Assembly (NCBI GenBank): GCA_002749535.1
Contig: MZZL01000133.1
Span: 335,755 to 393,632 of the forward strand
Direction of reading: 5' to 3'
From: Apophysomyces variabilis
Lineage: Eukaryota > Mucoromycota > Mucoromycetes > Mucorales > Mucoraceae
DNA: 57,878 nt
The notes beneath the pieces are model-generated. The model saw only the letters and a list, made by a program, of their open reading frames with translations. It did no database searches and had not been told where the DNA came from. Made by a program: the position numbers and the translations under genes. Positions 12,401 to 23,909 of this stretch are shown here, in pieces; positions within the stretch are counted from its first letter, which is position 1, and every line of letters starts with the position of its first letter.

Positions 12401-13623
12401 GAGCCCATTTCTTTCCATCTTGAGCAGTTTTCTCGGCGTATTTGCGAATGTCTTCATAGTAGGCAAGACTCATCACATAGACGCCCCGTAAGTTCTTTTT
12501 AAGCAATTCGCTTTTTTCATTGACCTTTGCCGTATTACGCATTAAGGTCGACCATGCTCTCTCGATATCTTTGGTGAGATGAAGACTTTTGTACCGTTTC
12601 TGGGACAAAGTACTATTTGTAGGCTCTGAATAATCTGTAATAACGCGTGCTGCCACATTGCGTAACACAATTAACAGATCATGCACAACACGGTTACTAC
12701 TCAAGGGCACACCCTCCTCCCAATATCTTTGTAGCACACGTCGACTGTACGCAGTTGCATCATGTTCCTTTAAACATGTTGTGATCGCCAAACGGATATG
12801 GTCCAGTGTCTCATCCTGTATCAATGGCTGGGTTTTCTGGCAAAGAGCAAGTAACTGGTTGGGCTTGTGCAGATAAGGAGATAATTGCAAAGCTCTAGCT
12901 AATCCAGCCAATGCTGGCAATAAGAAGGTCACTGTATATTTTACTAAGAGGGTATTAGAAAATCATAAAATTCCAACAGTTGCTTTCTCGTCCTTTACCA
13001 TCTCCTTTTGCCAATTGGTGTATGATACATTCACCGAATTTCCATAAGATAGCGATCACTCTATCATAGACCTCTGGGCACTTGTATCCAATCTCAAGAA
13101 GACCAGAGACAAGACTGTAGGTGATCATATCCGAGGGAGGAAGATCTTGTACTATTATTAGATCTTTCACACTTCATTAATAGCGGATGTAACTACCTTT
13201 GTATAGAATGGTTTCTTCCCATTCGTATGCGGGAAGATATCGCACGTAGGCTAGAAGTCTCGGTAGCAATTCTAATTGGCGGTCCTTGGTGGTACTAGCT
13301 GCATACTTTACCAAAGCAGCTAAGGATTGTTGACATCGTCGTGTCTGAAGTTAAGTAAAACATGTCATGAACTTAGCGACCGGTCATGTTCGTATAGACT
13401 AAAAGAAGAAGAAAAGTACCAATATTTCTAAGCTGAGGGAATCTTCTCGTGTAAATATAGTATCTGCATCAGGTGAATCGAGAGGCACTGGTGGGCATTT
13501 GGCGACAAGTCTTTCAATGTCATCATCGGTTGCTTTGGCACGTGAGTCAGCAAGCACCTCCGCTAATCCCATTAGGATCTGCGAGTGCAGGTCGAAATCA
13601 AGTCTAAGTACACCATTCAGCAC
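6429..13623 (-). CDS. STT4: Phosphatidylinositol 4-kinase III alpha (Stt4-type)
   Basis: A very large multi-exon gene of roughly 2,000 residues, in line with yeast Stt4 and human PI4KA. It makes PI4P at the plasma membrane. The catalytic domain is at 6429-7430: GRGVIDVIP, the catalytic loop DRHNGN, then the HIDFGF metal-binding motif, split by an intron at about 6880-6940. The last exon is only GT ATT CCA TAC TAG, giving the C-terminal end LTNGIPY that is typical of the family. The intron before it is 6443-6508. The helical accessory domain is at 7853-8450 ([29 protein letters not shown]). The rest is alpha-solenoid up to 13623, where [11 protein letters not shown] matches the family N-terminal region. 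The exon at 13623 starts at an acceptor, so a short first exon with the start codon lies upstream, probably within 13650-13850; I could not fix it. Confidence 0.93.
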
Positions 13624-13945
13624 CTAATCCTTGGAGGGTTCCGCTGCGAAATGCTTACCCATTCATGGTTGTGAAAGAACTTGCGAAAGTGGGGAAAGTA
13701 CGGATGATAAGCGTGACTTATACGCTACTGCTGCTGCATGTTTGATTGCCGAATCTGGCCAAAAATGCTGACCCTGCGACAAACTCGTGGCGTTTCATCC
13801 TCCCCTCAACCATTTTCTACAACCCATCAAATAAACTTTGTGTCACTGACAACGCTTGAGTGCCAATGAATTGATCTCATGCAGAACAACATAAACTGAT
13901 TTTCATGTGATGTCCCGGACATCCATTGTTCTGTTCTTTTTTTTT

Positions 13946-15569
13946 TCAAGTCAATATCATTTTCATATTTTCATAATACATCAACATTGGATTCTCTCCA
14001 CTTCTAGTCGTTGTGCGGTCAATATCACCATACCGCTCACAAAATTCTCTATGTGTCAATACTTTGACATTCTTGTCGTTTCCGGCTTTGGCCCCTCGAC
14101 AGACCAAAAGGTACATATCGGCTAACAGCTCAAAGTTGGTAGGGAAGAAGATATCAAACCAACCGGGTTGGACCATGTAGGTAGAGCATGGAACCATCGT
14201 GCCTTTATATCGTGTCTGGACCACAGGTGCATCCACACCTTCCACTGCGTCAGGTAACTCCGAAAAGTCGGAAAGAACAAGTCGATGTTGAGGGAAATAC
14301 TTCTTGAGAATTTCAAGCAGAAGAAAGAGCTTGGTGGGGATAAACTCGGGGGAAGTCAAGTTGGGTGCCAATGGAAGTTTCTGCAGAAGCTTGTGCCACA
14401 AGTGCTTGGACAATACCGGACTTCGATACCCTGCCTGTCGGCGGGTGTTCAGGTACCGAGATATCAGCGCATCGCTACCAACAGGTTCATACACTTCGGT
14501 ATATTCCCCGTTCTTGTCGGTGCTTACTAAGGCTTGATATGGCTTCAACGTTTCGATGTCATAACGAATCAAATCGTGTGCAAAGTTATCCTAAAAATTG
14601 ATCATGGTTCCAGTGTCTGCTTGCTGCGCTGAGTATATAATAATTGACACTTACGATGACTTCCATGCCCAGGAAAAAGCAGTGCTCAGGAACAGGGATA
14701 TCCCAATCGAATATGCTCTTATTGATAATTTTGACACAAGTATGTTGATCTTTTGCGTCGCGTACGTCCTGTCGTTCGGATTGGCGTTCAGCCAGTTTAC
14801 TAGAGATTTCGATGATGTTGTAGCGTGTGCGTTTATAAACGGACGGTTCGTATTGCTGAATGTAATCAAGGATGTTCATCATCAATGTACCGTTACCGGC
14901 GCCCATTTCATAAATGATGAGATCTTTGTGAGGATATAGGTTAAGCTTGTATTCGGACACTAAATACTTGGCAATGGCATAACCATACCATGGCTTCACA
15001 GGCCCATAAGTAGACTGTTCCGATAACTAGTAACATTTCTTTTCGTTTACCTTGAACAATTCAGTGGGCGTATGCCACACTTGTCGCGCCACTTCGTCTA
15101 CTTCGTCCACGTCGCTTTCGATATCTTTGTATAAATTGGCCAAGATATTCATAAATTCCAAATGGTCACGCATTGCGTTAAAGTCAAAGTCTTTTTCAGG
15201 CGAGAAAATCACTGCTTGCTTTGAAAAGTACCCGTAATTAGGGTTATAAAGAGAGTCATCAATGAAATCTCTGACGAGCATTTTGTTGCGTGTTGGAGGA
15301 ACCGTGCAGAGCGCTGTTTCTTTGGCTGTTGTACGTGGATAACTACGACGCCGTATGCTTTCTTCTTCTTCATCGGCCTGAGAAAAGAATGGGCTAAAGA
15401 AGCCGGCACGCTTCCCTTCATCTTCCTTAAAGGTCACAATGCCTGCCGAAAGGTGTCTACGTGCTCCGAGAAAACTCGGTGCAAGGCGGCCATGAACCGC
15501 CCTTCGGTGAACTTGTTGCATAAAGTTAAAGCATGCTTTTTGCGATAGACGTCGTTGCACTCCACGCAT
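13946..15569 (-). CDS. Mitochondrial class I SAM methyltransferase, NDUFAF7/MidA family
   Basis: Three exons (15569-15051, 15014-14655, 14590-13946) give 507 residues. The N-terminus is basic and serine/arginine-rich, consistent with mitochondrial import. NYGYFSK near residue 110-120 and the SAM-binding loop EMGAGNGTLM in exon 2 are hallmarks of this family. Family members methylate an arginine of the complex I NDUFS2 subunit during assembly (established for human NDUFAF7). The downstream part (FSELPDAVEGVDAPVV, GWFDIFFPT) is also characteristic. Its presence implies a respiratory complex I. The first intron as read is only 36 bases. The gene is divergent from a peroxiredoxin, with 383 bases between start codons. 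Confidence 0.9.
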
Positions 15570-15952
15570 GACAAGATCACTGACACTGTCGACGAAAACA
15601 CCAAACCGTGGTCCTGTGGGACAGTGAATTTTTGCCCGTTTTGGGACCCGCAGAACAAGACAGTGAGCGAGTTTTGCGGGGGACCTGTCATCGATAGGTT
15701 TGTATATAGTTTGGCTTTACAAAGGTTGGAGAACTGTACGATTTCATTGCATCTTTTTAGTCTAAAGGCGAAGTATGTGATAGTCATTGTGCCCAACGCA
15801 AGTTGGCGCACCGCGTTTCCACTTCTGTTGATAAAACCACAGATTTTGTCGACAATGTGGTGCACGTAACCTGGAGTTTCCCATACCATGCCTATTTCGG
15901 CTTTCGTGCTTGCCACCTGTTGCTAGCTTTATCTTTTCCGAATAACGTAAGC
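15570..15952. promoter_or_regulatory. Divergent intergenic region between NDUFAF7 and peroxiredoxin
   Basis: 383 bases separate the two start codons, so both promoters must lie here or overlap. Open frames across it have no family features. No clear TATA box was seen. Confidence 0.5.
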
Positions 15953-16687
15953 ATGGTATGTCGAATTTGCCCACTGTACAATGGCTATGCTGACTCTCTT
16001 TGAACAAGTCTGTCAAAGTTGGTGATAAGGTACCTAAGCCTACTTGCTCCTGGTCATCATACTTAACTTTGACACCAGATTCCCGATGTTGAGCTCAAGT
16101 ATGTTCCGTACGACAAGGATGAGGACCTGAAAGCGTGCCCTCGGTAAAGGAAGAGACACAGTGCATAGCTGCAACTAGAGCTGCTGACATTCGTTTCTTT
16201 CTAGACCTATTCCTTACAAGCTTCACGAACAGCTCAAGGGCAAGAAGGCTATTATCTTCGCCATTCCTGGTAAGCATCGTTTAAGAGATAAGGCGATAAT
16301 AAGCCGCATTCCTAATGATTAAACACGGTAGGTGCCTTCACACCTACTTGTTCCGAGCAACATGTCCCAGATTATTTGGCAAAGTATGATGAATTGAAAG
16401 CAAAAGGGGTGGATGTTATTATTTGTACCGCCATCAACGATGGCTTCGTCATGAATGCTTTCGCCAAAGTCAGTGGCACAACTGACAAGATTATCATGGC
16501 AAGCGAAGGAGGCTCTGGATTCTATGAAAAGCTTGGCTTGACGCAAGATCTTACCAGAGCCGGCATGGGCATCCGTTCCCGAAGATTTGCTCTTCTTGTG
16601 GAGGACTTGGTAATCAAGTATGTTGGTGTTGAAGATGGCCCCGGTTTGAGTGTGTCCGGTGCTTCTGCTGTTCTTTCCAAATTGTAA
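15953..16687 (+). CDS. Type II peroxiredoxin (PRX5/AHP1 family)
   Basis: Five coding exons: 15953-15955, 16009-16029, 16079-16143, 16205-16269 and 16332-16687, for 169 residues, the normal length. The first exon carries only the ATG. The active-site loop is PGAFTPTCSEQHVPDY with the peroxidatic Cys in PTC. It spans the last intron, which falls inside the Gly codon before AFTPTC. The central NDGFVMNAFAK and the C-terminal RRFALLVEDLVIKYV are typical of the Prx5 subfamily. It reduces hydroperoxides using thioredoxin or glutathione. No targeting extension is visible, so the spliced product is likely cytosolic. Confidence 0.92.
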
Positions 16688-16867
16688 AAGCTTTGTTTTC
16701 AGCGTTGCTATTCCCACTCGCTGCGTTACAATAAACCGATGGTTTGTTCTACTATTAGCTCATATGAGAAACCCTCCGCCCTATCGTGAAGGGTCTAAAC
16801 CTCTCGTGCCAATTTGCACAAGATGTGATCAATTTTTGGAGGAGGGAATATATTTTCGGTTTGTTAG

Positions 16868-18111
16868 TTATAGTGGAATGGATCCGACACTAATGTATGT
16901 CTTTCCCGGACCATTCCGACCCATCTTCATGAGATGCAAAGAATTCAACCGCACGCTTCCGAAATCCAGGTTGCCGTATGCGTCCAATATGCTGCTGGCA
17001 TTGAATGGACAGCGACGTTTTGGCCTTGGTTCTCGGTATGCTGTATTAACAAGCGTTACGTGGATCTAAATCAAAACTCGAATCGATGAAAAACTATTTT
17101 CTCACATAACACATATATCCGACCTTGAGCGCCCGTTTCTCGTCTTCTTGTAGATAGCCACCCTCGACCATTTTGTCGACAATAGCATCTATTCTTTCGT
17201 TAATTTACTCAAGTTAGAAAGTGATAAAGTACTTACTGCCCAAAGTCGTTAGCGCCTCATCCTCCGCTTTAACATAAAGGACATGTGCAGCAGCTATTTC
17301 CTTGTTATTTCATGAATAGACTTGCCTATATATTTGTTACCTGGGTCAGATTGCATGATGGCAAGGTCTTTCAGATAGACAGAGAGAGGGACGTCGTTTA
17401 ACACAGACTGAACCACTTTGGGACACTCTTGTTGGAGAAATTCAAGTGCACTTTGAACATCGGAAGGCTCAAATAATTTGAGAACAGCAAGTGTGATATG
17501 AAGATTGACGGGGGAGATGAGTATGGATGGATCTATACCTTCGCAGAACGAAATTGATTGCTGGAAGTCTCTGACTTTACTATCTATGGTGGGTGAACTG
17601 ATAGGAATCGACAGGAAATGGGTAGGACGAGCTCGTTTATATGCCTAAAGCAGAGAATTAGCTTGTGTATCATCATCATCTTTTGTTTTCTTAGCCTACC
17701 TTTTTCACCAGTTCGTCGATTGCTATTTTTGCTTCATCAATGGCAGTTGCCGAACCTTTAAGGGTGATAGCATCCGTGCGTCTCGAAACATTAATGCTGA
17801 CACCTGTCATTCTTTTCAGCTCATTGATTGTATTGCCATGTTTGCCTAGTAAATGTGTTTCCAGTTCATGTAGCAAGTGTTTGCTATGTATTTTTCTTAC
17901 CGATAATATAGCCATGAAATATCCTTTTCACCGGGTAAGTATAGGTAAAGCACTCCTCAACCGTTTGGATATCACCAATAGCAACTTCGGGCTGTTGTGA
18001 TTCGGCAGAGGTGGTTGTGATAGAACGCGACGTATAAGTGGTGATGTTGGCGGTTACATTCTTCACATTAGCAACGGATGTCATGACAAAATGACGTCTG
18101 AGAAAGAGCAT
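16868..18111 (-). CDS. ASCC1-like protein: KH domain plus AKAP7 2'5' RNA ligase-like phosphoesterase
   Basis: Six exons join in frame: 18111-17901, 17845-17700, 17644-17341, 17293-17237, about 17191-17113 and 17065-16868. The KH domain is in exons 1-2, with the signature loop IIGKHGNTI formed across the first intron. The phosphoesterase domain follows: THFLSIPI, the first catalytic motif HITLAVL in exon 3, and the second motif HVTLVNT in the last exon. Both H-x-T motifs of the 2H superfamily are thus present. In animals ASCC1 works with the ASCC3 helicase in alkylation repair and ribosome quality control; the role here is inferred. The start at 18111 is the first ATG that keeps the whole N-terminus. 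Confidence 0.88.
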
Positions 18112-19019
18112 AATGGGCGGGAAAGCTGGGGAAAAAGGTGAAACAATGTCCTGGTCTATCAAAAAATTTGTGTGACAAGGATCAACTGCACAAACCAAAT
18201 TGTTCGATGCAGTGCGACTTGCGAATAATCACATACTGTTTATTGAATAAATTTTGCGTCCATGCAAGGATAAAGTTTGCGCTAAAAGGGATATAAATAT
18301 GCGTCATTAGTAAATGGATTATGTGGGAAATATATTTTACTTACCTCAACTTGGCCCTTCCGTGCACACAAAATTCATTCGAGCAGCGTAGAAAATACGT
18401 TCATGGTTAGTAAATGGAAGGATAGTTTGACATTTTTTTTTACTTACCCCCGAAGGGTAATCCTACCTAAAGGTAGGGGCCGGCCCCGCACCTGTGTCGG
18501 TGGGGGCGGCGAGAGAGAGACACGGCATCTGGGAATGGCCGGTTAGAGTGTAACGCACTGCAGAGGACTTGAAGCGATGCAACACCTGGCGAGGACTTGG
18601 AAGCAGAAAATAATGAATAACACTGTGCATAAACAGACAACATTTATTTCTTTTTCACTTACCGAGTGGAGTCCAGGGAGCTTACTCACACAACCAAGGT
18701 GGTTCGGGACAGAGGTCATGCAGGCTAAAGGATGCAGAAGAGAGACGTCAGTCATTCTGTATATATAATCAATGTGAAGTACATACCGGGGATGTTTTTG
18801 GAGAACAGAGCCAAGGAACAGAAAAGGTGTTGTCCCTTCGCGTTTATATTGCTCAGGTCACTGAAGCCAGAAATCACAGTCATGGATAAGAAAATCGATG
18901 GATGTCTTATAGATGACAACAATTCAGAGATAAGACAACAATTCTCCCAAGAGCAAACATGGACTCAGTCCGATAGAAGGTCTTGAACAGAATGGAACAT
19001 CTGAAAGAGGAAATAAGCC
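18112..19019. other. Gene-less stretch with ASCC1 leader and GC-rich hairpins
   Basis: Upstream of ASCC1. Two segments on the minus strand start GTAAGTAAAA (ending near 18350 and 18448) and carry a branch-like TTTACTAA, so leader introns are possible. At 18455-18560 the sequence turns GC-rich, with small hairpins (CCTACCTAAAGGTAGG, GGCCGGCC). No gene recognised. Confidence 0.4.
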
Positions 19020-19530
19020 CTCTTCATTCGTTTCTGTACGTCATTGATGATATCATATCCGTTTCTGTCAGTTATGGTATCAGAAGCTGTCAGGGCAATG
19101 GTACCCAATTCCTGTTCTGCTCAATTGTATTGCCTTATATTCCACTTTTATTTTCCCTGAATGTAGTTATGTTCTCTTTTTCTCCTATTATATCTTAAAC
19201 TTTGCCCATTAGGCAATCACAAAAGATTGGATTGCCACGGAACGAACAGTTGTTATCTTGTCAGGGATAATGCACCCATCCGTACACCAGTCAAGGTTAA
19301 GCAATTGGTCGAAGAAAGAGGATACAAATGTCTCTACCTTTCTCCCTACTCTCCCTTTCTCAACCGAATAGAAGAGTTTTGGTCCAAAGTGAAGGCTGGG
19401 GTAAGAAGGGAGCCCTTACGAGTTGACGATAACCTTCAAGAGCGTATTGTTCAAGCAGCGTGAAAAATAAAGCGCTCAGACTGTCAAGAATGGATCAGAA
19501 CACTCTGAGAGCTTTTTTGTTAGATGCAAA
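19020..19530 (+). pseudogene. Tc1/mariner-type DDE transposase relic (C-terminal part)
   Basis: The frame at 19227-19463 contains RDNAPIRTP, then YKCLYLSPYSPFLNRIEEFW, then SKVKAGVRREPL. This is the second Asp region and the terminal Glu region of IS630/Tc1-mariner transposases as seen in mucoralean genomes, where the usual text is PFLNPIEEFW. The frame stops at 19461-19463, and further homologous-looking residues (DCQEWIRT) follow after it, so the end is broken. Upstream of 19227 the frame is interrupted, and the first catalytic Asp region cannot be found. I read it as a dead remnant. Confidence 0.7.
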
Positions 19531-20277
19531 AATAGAGAACCACTTCTTTAAATATACTCGTCTTGCTGTGGTTTGAAATAAACTATCTCAGTAAATAGTG
19601 AACATAGACACGACTGTACGCAAAGAAGGGTAGTCTGACCGCAAATATTTCCATCCAATCATGCAAAAACTAATCCCAGTCCGCAAATAAAAGATAGAAA
19701 CACGCAGACAAATAGGAAAAACACAGTAAATGCTTGTTTTATGTGGTGTTTATCTTGTAGACCTAGAGCAACAAGACAATATCCCTCAGGGGCTTGCTAT
19801 TTCGTCTCTCTATAAGCTAACAGAATAGAAACGCATAGATATTTTATGAGGTATGACTAACTTGGTGTCATTTTGGCCAGCAAAGTGGCACCCAGGCTAT
19901 ATTAGGATAAAGCCATCCTACATGATGTTGGGATAAATCCTAGAAGGAAAATGAAGGAGAAGGATGGACTTGGTATGTGATAAATAAGAGCAATAGCAAT
20001 GATTCATCCGGTGGTGACAACAGGGCAATATAGATAAAGCAACGGCATAAAGCTCGATAAGCGATCGGGGAGTAACTGCGTTTAGTAATAGCAGCAGGTT
20101 TGACGACATTTTAAGGGATTGACAGACATAAGCATTTGATAGCCTCGCTTTAATTCATCTGCATAAACGACAGGCTCCATGTTTTACAGGAGTGACGGAG
20201 CAAAAAGGATAAATTTGATGCGTGAGAAAAAATAACGGTGGGGGCCACCTCACCAAGACGTTCCTTTCGCCCGAACA
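19531..20277. other. Gene-less stretch before the PDK/BCKDK kinase
   Basis: AT-rich sequence without recognisable genes. It includes the promoter of the kinase starting at 20278. Terminal inverted repeats for the Tc1 relic were not found by eye. Confidence 0.4.
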
Positions 20278-21712
20278 ATGTTTTTGCGGCAGTCTTTCCG
20301 GCAACAACTTCCTCGTCTGAGAAATATCCGTACAACAAGCTCCAAAGCATCTGTCCAGTCTTCAACGCAATCCTTCTACGACGATAAGATTGTTACGGTA
20401 TAACGATTCATGTCAAAACAGAAAGAGAGAGACACAGCGTTATTCATTGCCAGTTTTCCCGTTAATCCTTTTAGTATGCTAATCGCCCGATTAAACCAGT
20501 AACATTAAAACAGCTTGTTCGCTTCGGCCAAGCACCTCTATCCAAAGACGGCTCGCAAGAATGTACGCATTACGCACGAACAGAGCTTCCTGTTCGTTTG
20601 GCAAGACGAGTCCGTGCATTCCAAGGCTTACCCTTCATTGTCGGTACCAATCCGTACATCAAACAAATCTATAAACTATACTACGACTCATTCGAAAGTC
20701 TCGAGCCATATTCGCGGATTCGCAACAATAGGGATGATGATATTGAATATGCGGAAAAGCTGCAGGATCTTGTTGCTCGCCATACAGATAATATCCCCAC
20801 CTTAGCAAGAGGTGAGTGAACTTTATCACCTTTCTTTCACTCAACGATAACACTTCTTTTTCTTTTGAAAATATTTTCCTTCATTTTTTCTTTCAGGATT
20901 TCTTGAATGCAAACAGTATATGAACAAACAGGACATGGCTATGTTTTTGGACGATATGATACATGCCCGAATAGGTATTCGGCTTATTGCGGAACAAGCA
21001 ATTGCTTTGATGCAACCTCCTGCAGCAGACGATGGATATATTGGGATTATTGACACGCGATTGAACCCTAGCAAACTGATCCGTCAATGTGCTGACTTTG
21101 TCGCGGAGCTCTGTGAATTCAACTACGGACAGAGCCCTCAAACCATCATCGATGGCCATGTTGACGCCACATTTACCTATGTCCCTGTTCATCTGGAATA
21201 TATATTAACTGAACTTTTGAAAAATTCCCATCGTGCCACCATCGAGTTTGCTAAAAAGACAAACCGTCCTGATATCCCACCGATACAAATCACGATCAGC
21301 CATGGCGGAGAAGACATTGGCATTCGTATCCGCGACCAGGGAGGAGGAGTGGATGAACAGGATCTTAACAAGGTCTTTGAGTATTCGTACACAACCGTCT
21401 CAAAAGCAGCTGAGGATGAAGATGACCCTTCAAGTGTATTTCGAGGCATAGCTGAGATGGCAATGCAAAGTGGTGTGGGAGGACCACTAGCTGGATTAGG
21501 GTATAGTAAAAAAAAAAAAAAAAAGGCGGGGAAAGATAAAGTGGCACCCTGGTATTCATTTTAATCTTTCTAGTTTTGGTCTACCACTTGCGCGTATGTA
21601 CGCCCGTTATTTCGGTGGCTCACTGACATTAGTATCTATGAACGGCTACGGCTGTGATATCTTCCTTAAGTTGAAACATATCGATCAATCGATGGCCGAA
21701 TTAGAAATTTAA
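20278..21712 (+). CDS. Mitochondrial PDK/BCKDK-family protein kinase
   Basis: Four exons (20278-20397, 20475-20811, 20897-21500, 21574-21712) give 399 residues, right for the family. The N-terminus (MFLRQSFRQQLPRLRNIRTT) is a clear mitochondrial presequence. The four-helix domain includes KPVTLKQLVRFG and VGTNPYIKQIY. The GHKL ATPase domain has the N-box ELLKNSHRATIE, the G1 box RDQGGGV, the hinge VFEYSYTTV and the G2 box GLGFGLPLAR, which is formed across the last intron. These enzymes phosphorylate and switch off the E1-alpha subunit of pyruvate or branched-chain 2-oxoacid dehydrogenase. The two substrates cannot be told apart from this sequence alone. The last intron carries a run of about 17 A. 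Confidence 0.93.
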
Positions 21713-21800
21713 AGAAAAAAAACACTCACAGTAATAAAGAAACCCCGAGCATTTTGCATCGAAAGTCTTTTACGTATATTTTTGATTATGTTGAGGACAC

Positions 21801-23644
21801 CTATTTTCTAACGATAGAAAACGCGCCATCACCAAAGTATTTCTCGTTTGCTTGCTTAGCACGAGCTGCTGCTGCTGTAGGATCAATAAGTTCGATTCCT
21901 TGTACGGGGGTAAATGACAGTGAAGACGCCAATCCAGACGCAGTGCCTGAAGTGTTGTACGATTTCTGTTTGGGTGCCTTGACTATAGTATATCATTTAA
22001 TATCCCATCCTATGTTTTTTACCGATTTGAACTCTACCTTTATTTCTTGCGTCTGCCACAGAAGCCCGAATTCTTCCAGTTTGCTTAACAGCCATGCCAA
22101 GTCCTTCTGATTCATCACCAAATACCACTTCTTCCTCTGCTTCACCAAAGGCCATCGTGTTACGAGCTGCTCTCAGCTCTGTCATAGCATAAGCCTCCTT
22201 CATCTTTCTCACTCTATAAAGCACATGATTAGTACAACTGTCCGCTACCCGATACTCCTATCCTTACCGTCGACCACCTCTTCGCTTCTTCGGCCCTTCG
22301 TCTGGTACCGGTAGAGCCTTGATTACCTTTGTTGGTGGCGGCTCTTGCCATTTGTCGATTTCTTGATCGATGATCTCGCGCATTTTTTTACCTCTTTCAC
22401 CTATGTTTTTCCACGTAAATTGTATGAAACGTTATATGGTATATTAACCTACCGTTAGGGAATGCTTTGGAGGCGTCACAGCGGGCTGCAAGAACGCATT
22501 TATTTGCTAATTTCTTGGCCAGTCGTTTGCGAAGATCGGGTGGGACGGAATACACCAGTTCGGAATGATATATATATCCAGTATGTCTTTCCATATGAGC
22601 TGTGGAAAAGCCTGTATTAGCCTTTCGGTTGTGACCTAGAACCTAATGAAAAGACTACATCAGTCGACGGATAAGTCCGGGTCACTGATCTGTAGTACCT
22701 GAACATTGCATGCAGGGATCTTGCAAAAAGCAGAAAGACCACCAGCAGCAGTGAGGAGCTTGGCCGCTGTTGAACTTCCAACGACATAAGAAAGATTTGG
22801 CGCAATGATCGTCATTCGAGACTCGACGTAACTCATGATCTAACAATCCCTTATATCAGTATCGCACAAGTGTTTGAATTTATATGCATGGTGCAAACCT
22901 TCTTGCGTGCCAAATCAAGTTCAAGTGCCATGTCACAGGCTTCTTCAGTTACTTTCCATTCTGTTGGCGTCAGTTCACGTCCTTCGGTCGTGGTGCCTGT
23001 CACAGTAATAACCATGATGGTAGCTGAAGGCAGAATAGGTCGCAAATCCACTTTTGTAATATCGCTTTCCATTCCAATGGCTTTGACCGTTCGTGCGTAG
23101 TCCAGTGGGTTTAGCACAAGCGATTCCAGTTCTGGGAATTTCGGTGCGTAATGATCACGAATAAACTAATGACAATATCAGGAAACTCAGTTATGATCAA
23201 GCAGGAAAGCTACCTTATGAACTGTCAGAATCTCATTATCAATATCGGCAGTAATACTGTTAGCTTGAATGATAAGCTTATATTCGTCACTTTGCTCGGC
23301 AGGTTCGGTTGTCGCATCGCCGTCTTTTGATTGGAATTGATCAATTTGCTGAAATGCGAAAGCAGAATGAGAACCTCTAGAAGTAGATAAGTTCACTTTG
23401 CAGGTACCTTGAGAATATTTTGTGTTTCTTCGCTGTAAAGAAGCTTTGCGACCTTTCTGATATCATTTCGATCGCTCTCTGGGATTTTTTGCAATCGATC
23501 TTCCTCATTGGCTCGAGTTTCCAGCTCATCTGTATCCATCATTTCGTTCTCGTCTACTTCATTTTCATCGTCGTGGATGGATCGTGTTTCATCGCCAGAG
23601 TCGAAGTCGAGATCAGCGGCAAGTTCATCAGCTAACGAAGACAT
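21801..23644 (-). CDS. PRP31: Pre-mRNA splicing factor Prp31 (U4/U6 snRNP)
   Basis: A multi-exon gene from [15 protein letters not shown] at 23644 to [12 protein letters not shown] at 21801. The acidic N-terminus is followed by coiled-coil and Nop-domain sequence: [62 protein letters not shown]. Then come the RNP-binding part ([19 protein letters not shown]) and the PRP31-specific C-terminus ([35 protein letters not shown]). It bridges the 15.5K protein on U4 snRNA and holds the U4/U6-U5 tri-snRNP together. Exons are separated by typical short introns. All family blocks are present in order, so the gene looks intact. Confidence 0.95.
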
Positions 23645-23909
23645 TTTGGATCGATTGTATGCAAAATACGCTTGTGCTCCGCTTTCATACGAAATTGGGT
23701 AGGAAAATGACTGCGGTCACAAATCGGAGTCCGTGAGCGGATCCACCTTTTCCGTTGGCCTCGTATCGGCCACTGTTGATTTACGAAACATTGATACTGA
23801 ATCTAAAAGAATCTGTACTGATTGATCATTCATAATATGGCATGATTTTGACTTGTTTATATTGTTATATTACGGGAATGCAGTCTCAGAATTTATGGCT
23901 CAACTGCTT

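Noticed and set aside
16650..17069. 139-codon plus-strand frame after the peroxiredoxin
   Set aside because: It overlaps the last ASCC1 exon on the other strand, which carries the conserved HVTLVNT motif in the correct frame.
18455..18560. GC-rich hairpins considered as a structured RNA gene
   Set aside because: No tRNA, snRNA or 5S hallmark was found. The hairpins are short and separate.
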